Shown: piece after piece, positions 12,458 to 26,167 of the stretch | How positions within the stretch are numbered: position 1 is the first letter of the stretch | How the letters are laid out: every line of letters starts with the position of its first letter | From: Paramecium tetraurelia | Lineage: Eukaryota; Ciliophora; Oligohymenophorea; Peniculida; Parameciidae | Length of the DNA: 64,000 nucleotides | Assembly: GCF_000165425.1 (NCBI RefSeq) | Contig: NW_001799628.1 | Location: 62,001-126,000, forward strand | Direction: 5' to 3' | Translations under genes and position numbers: made by a program | The notes under the pieces: generated by a model | The model's database searches: none | Seen by the model: the letters and a program-made list of their open reading frames with translations, nothing else | Told to the model about the DNA's origin: nothing

Positions 12458-15400
12458 ATGCTTGATAATTATATTGAAATCCTCTAACAATACAAGAATC
12501 CCAAATTGCAATACTTGTTCAGTTCCCTACCCCTACCAAATTAGTGGCAGCTGTTCTAAACTGCAAATAAGATCGATGTCCTCAACAGCCAAACTGACTA
12601 TTTGATTGATTTGTATCACTATAGAGAAATCCCAAAGTTGTTACTCAAGGATCAAATCGAACGTCTTCCTGAAGAATTTCAACATGATCTGAATCAAGAA
12701 GAGTTTATTTTGATGTTGGCCAGAGTTCTAGAATTTCCGCCATCCCATTTGCCATTTTTAATTAATGGAACTAGAATATTATATGACCAAATTTGTTGGC
12801 TGAACTAGATTCACAAGGTGATCTTATCACTTATATTAGGTCAACTTTTCAACTTTCCTAAGCTTTTACATCATCTGTGAATCGGAAGCCAAAGACATGC
12901 CAGAATCATTCTTACCATACACTAATGATCAACGAGCATTCTTGAAACACTTCTAAGAATTCGAAAAGGATGATTTTGGATTTAGATTCTCTAAGAATTA
13001 GGACATCACTCACCATTAAAATCCCATAAAGAAAGTTTTCTATTGTCAAGATTCAATTTTTAGTTTAGATTAGATGAGTGATAATATTTAGATCTTTGAC
13101 TCAGAAACAATCGAATTAAAAAAGACTATATCATGCACATCAACTAAACACAAGACCAACTTCTTGGGATCCCTTTCCAAGACCATCTCCTAAAAGACCA
13201 TCAATATCTTGGATATCTTCTTCGCGGATTCCCCAAAGATACTTGGCGCATGTTGTTAAGATAAAACGATCTCCTTCTGGACATTGACTAACAAATTCTA
13301 ATAGGAATACTCATTTTCCACTGAAAAGTATGGACTCTAAGTTTAAATCGCGTAAGAACAAGTATCCTATTTGTAGTTATCTGGAATCGATCAAGGCATG
13401 GATAACTATCAATCGAGAAAATTAAATATATTAATGGTCATTCACATAATTAATAGAATCAAATGACAGTAAAGCTATTTCCTTTGCCAACTCTTCAGTC
13501 GGCACTGCAGTCTTGCTACCTTACAAGGGAGCACAAATAAATTACATCAAGGAGATCTCCTTATTGAATCAGCTGTTTATCTGTACAACCGAGGAGATCC
13601 AAAAGAAGAGTGACAATACTGATAAGATCTTCAAGACCATCGAGAAACGCATTCATGTTTGGAATCCCATAAAATGGCATGCCTTCTCAGACATCAAATT
13701 ACCCAATAAGGGTTCTTCAGTTCATACCATAACCTATTCTCCAAAATTGGATGTACTATTTACTGTGGGATTCAATGATGATGTGTTGCTGTGGAAATTC
13801 GATGAGGGAAATGAGAATTATAATCAGTTTCATAAGTTAACCATTCGGGAACAGATTGAAAATCAAAGAATCGAGAATAACACTGTTTCAGCCATTGAAG
13901 CTTTTGATGAATACGGCATGTTGATAAGTTTGGACAACAAGGGAATTATGAGATGCTGGGATATTGAATCATGGGAAATCATTTACAGATTCAACCTTGA
14001 ATGTGAAATTATCAACACGATAAGCTAGATCTTGAAACTAAATTAAGGGAAGTTTATTGTCACCACTCAAAGACTCAAGGTGTTGTAATTTCCACGTAGT
14101 CAACCAAGAAAAGTCAAAGTGAGATTCAAACCAAGATTAATGCAATGCTTCAGTCAGAGAGTGTATGTCAGTTCCAACAATTAACTGATAGGATTCAATT
14201 GGAACAATGCTTACATCGAGGAGAAAGTTGAGATGGCCAACGAATAAGAGAAGGTCGATTCTGGAATTGAAATTCTGTTCTTCTTCACTCATTGGGATGT
14301 GACCATTATCATCACTAATGATGCCATCTTGCACATCATCAAGGACAGATTCAGGAATAATCAGAAGGGAAAGAAAGATTTCCTTGAATATCCCTTATTT
14401 GAAAACAAATAAATCGAAGGCTGTCAATTCCATTACTTATATTCCCAACTCACTTGTTGGAACAAAAGCATATTAAGGATATTCCAAAGTCAATACATTT
14501 CTAAATAATTGCATTTTACTAAGATTCGAGAAATGGATGCTCGAGGTCACATCTAAAAAGTGGTCAATTGTTGTGAAAGAGACATCATTGGAGTTCTCAT
14601 GAAAAATAACATTCTCAATTTCATACAGTATAGCACCATGAAGACAACATCATCAGTTACAACAGAGGATGAAATTGCTGACTTCTTTTTGTTTAATGAT
14701 TATAGATGTTTAGCCATTATACATCAAAAAAGAATTGTCTTCTATTCCCATCAAGATTACGCCCTTTTTTAACCCAAATATTTCGTTAGGACAGATTCTA
14801 TCTCTCACATATTGAATCTCAACTACGAGTCCTTAGATAAAATATTGGATATTTATGTCCCCAACCATTTCAAGTACAAGAACATTCAGTTTTTTAAATA
14901 ACAAGAAGCCAATAACCAATTTAAATATAATGAAGATGTCAAGAAGGATTTCTCAGTCCTCTAACAAATTAAGGAATTGAAACAAAAGAATGAAGAGTGC
15001 AATTTCCTAGAAGTCAAGGGCACTGGACTTGTTAAGTTCAAAAGAACTGTTAAAAAGATTCTAGATATGATCAGAAAGAATTCACTAGATGAACTACATC
15101 GAATATCTATCTTGGAAAGATAAAGCATAATCGATTCAAGTAATTAACCAAGCCAAATTTTGGATCTTGACTCCACCTTAATACGAAGAAATGGACAATA
15201 CATATCCAACATTAAAATAGATTATGAACTCCAACCAGTCGATCTTAACCAGTACACCTATAGCAAAGTATACATCTACGAAGATTTCCATTATTAATAC
15301 TTTCTGTGTCAAAACTCCAATCCAATTGTGTTATCTAATATCCAATCCAAAATTGTTGAAAAGTTTCAATAAATCAAGGATCCCTATTTAAATAAAGATG

Positions 15401-17179
15401 ATAATACAAAGATTATTGTTTCATTCAATTCCTCAGATGAAATATTCCTAGATTACAAAGAAGCTGAAGAAGTAATCCTAACCAAAGTAGAAATTGATCA
15501 TAACTCCATCAATCCTTAGATAATTAATTTTTATGATCATTTACTATTAATTACCTTTGGCAAAGAAGATAATGCCTTGAAATTTTGGGATGTCACATGT
15601 CTTAAATCTTTGAAATAGTTGATAGTAGACAAAGAGTATCTCAATCTTAAACCATCCTAAGTCAGTTCCATCTTAAAATTGAAAGAACTTTAAGAATACA
15701 ACTAAACTCATGAGATCAAATCTTAAGAATAGATGGTGTCATAAAAAACTAAGGACTTGCAATCCCTAATTAAGTATAAGACTAAACATTTAGGATCCAC
15801 AAATTTAGGAGATTCTCCTTATCTACAGGCAGAATACATATTACCTTTGGAATTGCGATTAAAATGGAATCTCAAAGATTTTAATTCCTTGTATAGGATA
15901 AATTAAATGAAAGAAACCTTTAATTATATGTTGAAAATGTTGTATAACTATTAAGAAGCTAATAAATACTAAATTTATCAATAACAATTGCAAATTAACA
16001 ATAAAATGATGCTTTAATAGAAAATTAAATCTGGTAGTCAATTAGATTTATATTTTTCTGATGACTTACATGATCATCCCCAATTACCCAAATTATATTT
16101 AACTTAACTACAAATTAAACCAGATCCTCCTCCAAATACACCATTTCCTAAAGTTTCAAAAGTGGACAAGAAGGCTGATATCAATTTCTAAGTTATATCT
16201 TCGATTTTAAGAAAAAGTGATTCTGACTAATAAGATTAAAATAACACTGAAAAAAAATTGAGGATGTCTGTTCATCTATCACCGAAAGGAAAAATCAAAA
16301 AGTTGAATAAAAAAAAAGAGAAAGACAAAGATTCAGGTCGAGAGAATCAAAAGGAGAAAGAAAGAGATTAAAATAAGGAGAAAGAATATTATGATGAAGG
16401 TTTAAAGTAAAAGACAGATGATCAGGTTCAATATGAAAGATTTGATTAATTTATTAAAGGAGCACCCAAAAAAATAGTTTAATTGAATAAGCAATTAAAT
16501 GAATTATATTATCCACCTTTTGAGAAGGAACAAAAACTACTAGAAATAGAAAAGAGAAAGTAAAGACAGAAACCAGATCTGTAAGTTACTACCAATAAAA
16601 AGACAGGAATCTAATTAATTAAATTTAGTCACAGAGCCACTGATGAAGAAAAGAGAAGTATTAGTTTATAATTAATTAGAATTTTTAATGAATTACAGTT
16701 TTGAAGAAGTAGCCATAAAGCAGAGTCAAAGTTTGAGAGAAATATCAGCAAAACATGTTGACAAATCACTAACTCCCTTTAAAGATTATTTAAAAGAAAC
16801 CAGAAGCATTAAATTAAATAACCCAATCAAAGCTAAAGTAAAATTATGTAATTCATATCTATTACCTTCTAGCTCTGCTGAAGTAAAACGATAACGTATC
16901 TGATATCTTAGATACTAATTAAACCATGGAGGATTAAGTAAAGGAGGAAATGGTAGGTCTCAAATTGATAAAGAGAAATCATCGAGCAAAGATCAAGGAT
17001 GAATTAAGTAGATTTTTAACTTAATATTTTTAGAATATATATTGGATGCTGACTTAAAGAAGTTTTCATCTTAAGATAGTTTTGCAGAAGCCATAAATGA
17101 CTCCCAGAGGAATCGATCCTTAACACCCTTAAAAGAATATTTAATTTCCAAATCAAAATCAAAAAAGCAACTCTATTGA
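12458..17179 (+). CDS. Large WD40-repeat protein (about 1,533 residues)
   Basis: Five small introns fit at 12818-12839 (starts GTGATC), 13352-13376, 16658-16679, 16848-16872 and 17008-17033; removing them leaves exactly 1,534 codons. The N-terminal ~170 residues (MLDNYIEILQQYK...) form a helical lead-in. WD40 blades follow, for example ILGACCQDKTISFWT, AWITINRENQIYQW, TVGFNDDVLLWKF, LDNKGIMRCWD and FGKEDNALKFWD. From about residue 1,100 on there is a Lys/Glu-rich region. The two C-terminal exons carry related segments, SLTPFKDYLKE and SLTPLKEYLIS. Two-propeller WD40 proteins of this size in ciliates are often axonemal or ciliary, but nothing here proves that. Confidence 0.85.
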
Positions 17180-17282
17180 TTACTTTATTAATTTATTAGT
17201 TTGATTTAATTTTATAATTTTAGAAAAGATATCGACTCATAAATGAATTTTTGTTAAAATTTAAATAGTTTCAAAATAAATA

Positions 17283-17948
17283 TCAGCAACATGAAGACTT
17301 CTTTAATTAATCCTACTTAATCTCCAAAACAGGTTGCTCTTAATTCAATTTTTCATTTATTTTTTGTAAGCAAATTTTGCCCAAACATTCAGCTGCTTCT
17401 AAACAATTAGTATTCCTTTTTGCTGAAGTTTCTATATAATGCATGCCTAAGCTTTGTGCAAAGGAAAAGGCTACATCATATGAGATTTGCCTTTGTTATT
17501 CTAAGTCACATTTACACCCAATCAAAAGAAATTAAATATCTTGATTCATATTTTTAATCTCTTCCTAGGTTTCTTGAAATTAGAAAAATAAATACTTTAA
17601 TACCACAATTACATTTCAGTAAATGATTATTCATTAGAAATGTCAAAAACTAAAAAGATGCCATTGGCACCCCTATAATATGACTTAGAAATAGCTGTTC
17701 TAAAGCGTTCTTATCCTGCAGTGTCCCAAATTTATAATTTAACTGGTTAATTATTAATAAACAGTCTCTTGATTGCGAAATCACATCCTATGGTAGCAAT
17801 GTAATTTTCACTAAATTAATCACGAGTCATTCGAGTTAAAAGGGATGTCTAATATATTATTTTGAAATACTTTTCCTGCTCCTGATGCCCCAAGAGTAAT
17901 CACTTTAATTAGTTGGTCTTTTTTTTCATCATTATTATTGTAAGACAT
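17283..17948 (-). CDS. Rab-family small GTPase with an altered G4 motif
   Basis: A 206-residue Rab GTPase, which would regulate vesicle traffic on membranes. G1 is GASGAGKT, switch II DTAGQERF, G5 ETSAK, and the tail ends KKSSCC, a double-cysteine geranylgeranylation site. Introns fit at 17849-17870 (22 nt, after the P-loop Lys) and 17573-17595 (23 nt, ending AAG instead of TAG). The G4 motif reads IGCKCDL, so the usual Asn of NKxD, which contacts the guanine base, is Cys. Nucleotide affinity or specificity may therefore differ. A TBC-domain Rab-GAP lies elsewhere in this window, but no link is implied. Confidence 0.93.
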
Positions 17949-18198
17949 TGAAGAATTATGTATATTTTTAATATATCTAATTTATTTTTGATTATATCCC
18001 TTTGAAACAAGCAGAATAGGTTTTCATCAGAATTGAGTGATTTAAATAGCATGAACATAATTATTAATTTAATTATGTAATCCCTCATAATGTCAGAAAA
18101 TACTCAATATTTAATTCTGATGAAATACCATCAATTTCAAGATTAAATGTATTTTAAAAATGATAATTATAAATTAATATTATTATTTTTACAATTCT

Positions 18199-21100
18199 TC
18201 ACAAATCCTCCAGAATTTCAAATGGAGCTCCTACTTTAGAGACTCTGCCATTTTCAATTTTCACTATTTTATCATAATCCTTAATGGTTTGAGTTTTGTG
18301 TGCAATAGTGATTACAGTTTTATTCCTTAACTTTTCTAATAGGATTTCCTTGATCAACAAATCAGTTTCAGAATCTAGATTCGATGTGGCTTCATCCATA
18401 ATGATTATTGGCCTATCTTGAAGTAACACTCTACTTAAGGAAACCAATTGTTTTTGACCCTAGGATAATTCTCCAAATTGAGAATTCAATCCGTTTGGTA
18501 AACTTTAAACATAATCATACAGTCTAACATCTCTTAATATATTCAATATATCCTGCTCACTGTGTTGGTTAAATATGTCAACATTAAATCGAAAAGTATC
18601 ATTAAATATAATTGGTTGTTATGGTATTATGCTTATATTCCTCCTTAAAACTGAAGGACATAAGTCTCTGATTTCATAACCATCGATTTCAAATTTCTCT
18701 GCTTTCTCTATATCATATAATCTAAAGATTATCGAAATTATCGAGGATTTGCCTGCTCCAGTACGACCTATGATTCCTACTTTCTCACCTTATTTAATAT
18801 TTAATGTCAGTCCACTCAAAGCATAATCCTAGTTATATTTTAAATAAACATTTGAAAAATTCAAATTTCCATTCAAATTCACAACTTACTTCTCACTTAT
18901 TTTACTATCTTCTTAATCTATACCTATTAAATCTTGCATTCTATCTACACAGTTAATTTAAGTTACAAATGATAAAGATTGTCTTAAGAACCATTATTAG
19001 TTTTCATTAAAAATCATAAGCAATAATAGTGCTTGTGTAAATGTCTCATTTTTATTAAAAAGGAAAATCATTACTATTCCACATTATTAAACCATCAAAC
19101 CCAAAAAGTCTATGCTAATTCCAAATAATCGTTATGAGTAATAATAAGTTGTATTAGAAAGAATAGCATTATTTGTGGCATTATTGAATTACTTCAAAAA
19201 GTATCCTTATTACTCAAAAACACTTATTGTTCTTAAACCTGCAATTGTTTTTTTAAAAAGATCTAATAAGGGACCTTTGGTTTACTAATCTAATTCCTAA
19301 GATTTTATAATTAAATTCCTATAATTCCCAAGTATGTATTAATTTAGAAGGATTGTTACAATCATGATGTAAATGAAGTGAATTTACAAGATCACTAAAC
19401 TGAATAAGGAAACTAAGAAATATGATCCAAGTTCCCAAAAATCATATAATGTTACTGGAATCATGTTGTCAGCCAAACTTAAATCTGTACTGAATTTCGT
19501 TAATACTGTACTACCAGCTGTTTAATCGAAATATGCCATTTTTCCTTATGATATCGATCTGATCATGTTGTTATGGATATGAGAATTAGCTGATAAGCAT
19601 CCATAAGAGTTTAATATGTACTTTACATAATTATTTACAAAAGCCAATATGCAAATCATTATGATATACTTTATCTATTGATCCTAATTTTCAGCTTTCA
19701 ATAATGAAATTCCATTATAGTAACAATTATACAAGGTTTCTGATAAAAAGTTCATTAATACAACTAAAACTAATAATATCATGCTCAATATCTTATTTTT
19801 GGTCCAATTCGCAAAATAATAATAAAATTTATTGTTCTTTTTAATCTACACCTAATTTTTAACTACTTAATTTTTATCTACGGTTTACTATTGCTCAACA
19901 GATTCATTTTTTCTCTATAAATTAATTAATTTAAAATCGTTAAAGTTGTCATTCAATTATTCTACAAGTAAACCGTCTTATAGAAGATAAAACTTTTAAA
20001 ACTAATTAATTATGGCTTGTGAATGCGATGTCAAAACTACAGCAGGATATTTATTAGTCTAAGCAAAATGATAACTTTATAAAAACTCTATTAAATTTTT
20101 ATATATCTATATTTAAATTGGTGCATCTAATGAACTAAATGGATCATCCAATATCAATATATCTGATAAAGAATATAATGCTCTAGCTAATGCTATCCTT
20201 GTTTTTTAACCACCAGATATAGTAGTGACTCTGTCATTAATAATAGTTTGGTCTTTCTACTACATTTTTTATATGTCTTCTTTCAAGCAAGTGACCTCAA
20301 TCACTTTTTAGTATAATTCTTCGATGTATAATTTCCCAAAAGTGATATTATTTTAAATGGTATCCTCAAACAAAATGGGATCTTATTCCACATATGATTT
20401 AGTTAAGTGTTCTTTCTATGACATATATCCACCCAAAGTCAAGGGACCGTCATCTATCAAAGACAACAAAAAGGAGGTCTTTCCACTGCCAATTTTACCT
20501 GTTATCAAGATAATGTCTTTAGGATTTATCTGAATTGATATTGATTTCAAAAGTCTTTCCTCTTATTTCCAACCAATGCTAAACTCGTTGACTTTTATAA
20601 GTTCAGGACTTTGATGCACTTGAATTTATTTACTTTTTATCTTTAGATTATTAAAAATATCAATGTATCTTTGGAATATCATTTTTATATTTAAATAACT
20701 CTAAATTCCATAAGATACTTGTTAAACACAACTAACCTTAAAATATTACAATTATTGAATTGTAGCTATCAAAGAAGCACTATCTAGTTCATAATTGAAT
20801 ACATAGAGAATTACTATAAAAAACATTGATGCCCATATTTGAGCAAAAAAATTCAAACTTCGATCAATAAGTTGTATCATTTAAGATTTTAATAAATATT
20901 TCTACTCTCTTTTTCTCACTTCTTGAATTTTTTAATTTAATCTATCTTCTACATTATACATTTTAATGACTTTTATGTTGTCAATAAATTCAGATTATAA
21001 CTTAATTCTTTTATCCTGTTCTTACTTGTATAGTTTGGTATACTAAATTGATTGCTTCTAAACAAATATCTATAATGGATAGATGAGCATAATGATAAAT

Positions 21101-21729
21101 AATGGAATTAGACCTATCAATCCATCAAATCTAATGTAAAGTATTATAGATCCAAAGATAAGTGAAATAGGCATAACAAAGATTTAAAATATCAGCATAA
21201 AATAGTATTCAAGCATGCTAATATCAGCTGTAGCAAGTCCAATCAATTTTCCTGTATCAATAGCTTGAGTTTGTACTTTCAGTAGCTTTTAATATAGCAT
21301 ATTCAACAACGTAAATCTGGATTTTGCTGAAAATTCCATACTTTTAGTTATTGCTTGATGTCGACTTACATTAGCAATACAACTTACTAATATCAACAAG
21401 GCTCCAATATATATGGAATTTGGTGATTAATTTAAAATATTAGATATAAGCAAACTCATAATTATTGAAACAGCATTTTTACTAATGCTTTCCAATATAT
21501 AAAAAATAAAAACAATCATCGTTTAATATTTGAATTACTAGAAGAAAATGAATTTTGTTATGGATAACAAAGTATTAAATTCTATTTTTGTTAAATCTAG
21601 GTTTTAATCCGTAATTTTTAAATGCTCCTAAATTGGAGGAAGCCTTTAAATTTTCAGACTTTTATCTTAATTTAATATCTCCTTGATCTATTTAAATCGT
21701 TTGAATAGCGAAACAAAGAGTAAATCCAT
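18199..21729 (-). CDS. ABC transporter, full-size ABCC/MRP-like
   Basis: One polypeptide of roughly 1,150 residues with two membrane domains and two ATPase domains, in the order TMD1-NBD1-TMD2-NBD2. The N-terminus (MDLLFVSLFKRFK, then LPPIQEHLKITDQNLD) matches the short MRP class that lacks the extra N-terminal membrane domain. NBD1 has Walker A GKIGSGKTSFL (about 20466-20510), signature ISGGQKTRIA and Walker B ILILDDPFSSLD. NBD2 has GIIGRTGAGKSS (about 18741-18780), signature ELSQGQKQL, Walker B IIIMDEATSNLD and the H-loop TIAHK. NBD1 keeps DD where most ABCC proteins have a degenerate Glu, as in the family. It would export organic anions or conjugates at a cell or vacuole membrane; the substrate is unknown. 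Several introns are likely. Confidence 0.92.
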
Positions 21730-22232
21730 TTTATTGTAAAATTTTATAAAAGAAATAATTTAAAAAAATTATGATTGTGTTGTGATTAATTCAAAGATCG
21801 TATTATTTATGTATTTCTATACTTTTTCTTAAATCTTGTAATAATAATAATTATTGATCATTCAATTTCATACCCTATTTACAGTTTATTGATAAAATCA
21901 GAAGTTGTAAGGGAAATTTTGTAAAGTTTAATAGCATAATTGTGATTATGATAATCTCTTAATTTGAATTAGGTGTATCTGAATATTAAAATAACTTATT
22001 ATTTATTTATCTTTTGTTTAAGATGTTATTTTAATTGAATAGCTTCTAATTATAACATTCTTATACTAGATAATATCGCCCCATATAAAACAATTCTAGA
22101 ATATAATCAAGAATAAAGGTTTTTCATTTTATTTATTTAAAAACAATCATATGAATTTAATTAATAATGAGTATATTATAAATAAATTTAATGATAAAAT
22201 TTAATAATAGTGACATTCTAATTAGTAATTAA
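21730..22232. other. AT-rich intergenic region, no gene seen
   Basis: About 500 bp between the ABC transporter start and the 3' end of the Aurora-like kinase, both on the minus strand. It should contain the ABC transporter promoter. I see only AT-rich sequence with short direct repeats of TTTATTTA type and no convincing ORF or RNA gene. Confidence 0.4.
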
Positions 22233-23382
<1,150 letters not shown>

Positions 23383-24243
23383 TATTATATTAACGATTAG
23401 AACACACAACTAAAAAAATATTAGAATTCAACTCTGTATTAGATATCTATGCTTCTTTTTGTTATCATTCACATGCTGAATTCAAAAGAACACCATCAAC
23501 CAATTAATATTAGCATAAATTAAGTTTTGAGGTAGGAGAGCTTAGATATTGAATAATTGAAATTGAGAAATATAACGAGAAAATTAAGAGAGCCTATTTA
23601 ATAATAGCGAAAAAGTAAACAATTAATTTAGTTTAGCAATTAAATAATAGATCTTTCAGACAAGGTAAATAGTTGATTTAGTAACAATCTATATAATTCA
23701 AATTCGTTATCATCGCTTCTGTTGGAGAACTGACGAATAATTTTGGAGTTATGAAAGTGAGATGTCTAACAAGCTCTTTAATTAAAGACAAAAACATGAT
23801 TTCAAGATTATCAACCTATCTTCAGATATTTAATATGATGATGAATATTATATAGACAACAATCGCATTGGAGATCAATTACAGAATAATTCAACATGAT
23901 TCTTAATCATATCCTAAATGCACATTCAAATAAGAAAATAAATTTTCACTTTTCAAATAAGTAGAATTTAGTTGCTACTAAATTTTTACTTTGGTTTATG
24001 TTGACCTGATCCTATTATATTTATAGTTAACTTATCATATTTTTATCTCAATTATAATTTCTTTAGATAACGGGATTCCTTTTGTATTATTTTGTTTTTG
24101 GAACATTATTGTAATTCACTTGATAATTTCAATTTCTATATAATTATTCAACGTTATTATACTAAAGGGATTATACAATAAATCTTATTTTAGTCGTAAC
24201 ACTTACTAAGTATTAAAATGTATTATACTAAAATTAATATATA
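23383..24243. other. Intergenic region of 860 bp, no firm gene
   Basis: It separates two divergent kinase genes and must hold both promoters. Both strands have open stretches of 50-70 codons, for example a minus-strand frame starting MFLSLIKELVRHL near 23800. Three overlapping frames look equally protein-like and none closes with good introns, so I do not call a gene. Confidence 0.35.
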
Positions 24244-26028
24244 ATGATAAAAGTGGTCTAATCTGCAAGACTTCCTTCATCTCCAGTTCTCCATAGAAAG
24301 AAGCCTACCGAACTTTAAAACCCCTTGGAGAATCTGGTTAGAGTGTAATCACCTTGCGGAAGTACAACAAATAATGCATTTGGAAGATTTCCTACAGTGA
24401 AGACCTTGAATAGTGATAGAGATCCAATTGAGCTTACTATAACGTTGATGTTGGAGAGTTAGAAGTAAAAGAAGTGAATGAAAATAGATTGATTGTACCA
24501 ATTGGAATACATCAAAGCACCACAGACCTTTATAAGAAATTAATAGGGAAAGTTAATTAAGTAAATCCCTCAATTGTGCATTAAATTAAACACTTTCAAA
24601 CACATAGTAGCGTTAAGAATTATAATATTGATTACTATTTATCTATTGAACATCAACCATTAGAAGTATTTATTGAATAGAGACATTTGAAATTGGAACC
24701 TTTTATTTCAAGAAGTGTTAATCGCTAATTGAGTATTAATGATTTCGAGATTCTAAAATGCATAGGAGTTGGGTATTGATTCATATTTATATAAATTAGA
24801 GGTTTTTCAAGAGTATATTTAGTTAGAAAGAAAGATAGCGGATATTTTTATGCTATGAAACTGATAGATAAGAATTTCATTCTGAAATCAAATAAAGAGA
24901 TAATTATTAACAATGAGAGATAGGTGATGGAATAATTGAATTCCCCATATTTGGCAAAATTATTCTACTCTTTTGAAACCAAATATTATTTAGTTTTTGT
25001 CATGGAGTATATTGCTTAAGCTATAATATAGACACTGCGCAGGAGGTGAATTATTTTATCATTTGAGAAAACTAAGAAGACTAAATGAGGAATAAGCAAA
25101 AAAATATTTTGTATAGGTTTGTTTAGCAATAGAAGAATTACATAAATATGGAGTGGTTTATAGAGACATTAAACCCGAAAATATCCTCTTAGATTTAGAT
25201 GGATATATTCGTTTATCTGATTTCGGATTATCTAAACCAAATATGGACAGAGAAGAGACAGCATACTCTTTTTGTGGTTCTCCAGAATACATGTCCCCTG
25301 AGATGCTAATGAGAAATGGCCATAGCTTTATGGTAGACATTTACTGTTTAGGAGCTTTGCTATATGAATTTATTTATGGATCTCCTCCTTTTTACAGCAG
25401 GAACATTGAATAAATTTATAATAGCATATTAAATGATAAAATATCATTTCCTCCTTTTGTTAAAATTGATTCAAATCTTAAAGATTTGATTTCAAAGTTA
25501 TTAATAAAAGATCCATAGATGCGCCTAGGGTCTAAAAATGGCATCAAGGAAATCCTACAACATAAGTGGTTCAAAGGATTTGATATTGAAGCCTTGGTTA
25601 AAAGAAAACTAAATATTAGTTATCGTCCAAAGCCATTAAGTTATAATTTTGATGAAGTTGAATTCGGTAAGGGTGACATTGAATTCTAAAAAAGATTATA
25701 TGAAAATTTGAAGAAGGAAAAAGATGTAAATATAAATTAAACTTAGTCTAAATATTCTCATTATTTTCCAAATTTTGAATACATAAATCAGAAAATGCAA
25801 GATACTAGACAAGCGATATTAAACCTTATGTTGTCATAGAAGCAAGTATAAGGTTAGTAGGGATTGGCAAAACCATAACAAAACACTTAAGTTTCCTTAT
25901 CTCCAGTTTAAATGGTCAAAGGATTATCAAATATTAAAGCATTGACTTTAAGTTCTTTTAAGTAGTTATCATAATAAAAACGATTTAATACTGAAGTTGA
26001 TATGAGTAAGCTAATTAAGAAAATGTGA
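24244..26028 (+). CDS. AGC-family Ser/Thr protein kinase
   Basis: Kinase domain with glycine loop [51 protein letters not shown] (Tyr for His in HRD, usual for AGC kinases), LSDFGLSKP, CGSPEYMSPEM and MRLGSKNGIKEILQHKWF. A Gln/Ser-rich tail of ~120 residues follows and ends MSKLIKKM. Introns fit at 24773-24799 (27 nt, inside the glycine loop) and 25007-25031 (25 nt). A third of 20, 23 or 26 nt is needed in the first 200 bases to close the frame; the best candidate, near 24410-24430, has a weak 3' end, so the N-terminus is uncertain. The ~160-residue region before the kinase (VGELEVKEVNENRLIVPIG) is not recognised. Confidence 0.92.
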
Positions 26029-26167
26029 AAACAGTTTTTATTTATTGTTTTGGAAGCATATATTTTAAGATTATCATTCGAATATTTATGTAGAATATTT
26101 TATATTTATTGTTCAATAAATTCGATAAATACTCTTTTATAAATTAATATTTTAATTATTTAATTGA

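Noticed and set aside
12700-12840. Apparent frame break in the large WD40 gene
   Set aside because: A 22-nt intron with a GTGATC start at 12818-12839 restores the frame, and the complete gene closes as 1,534 codons.
23500-23920. Protein-like frames between the two kinase genes
   Set aside because: Three overlapping frames look equally plausible and none has both a start and workable introns; with one stop codon this is expected by chance.
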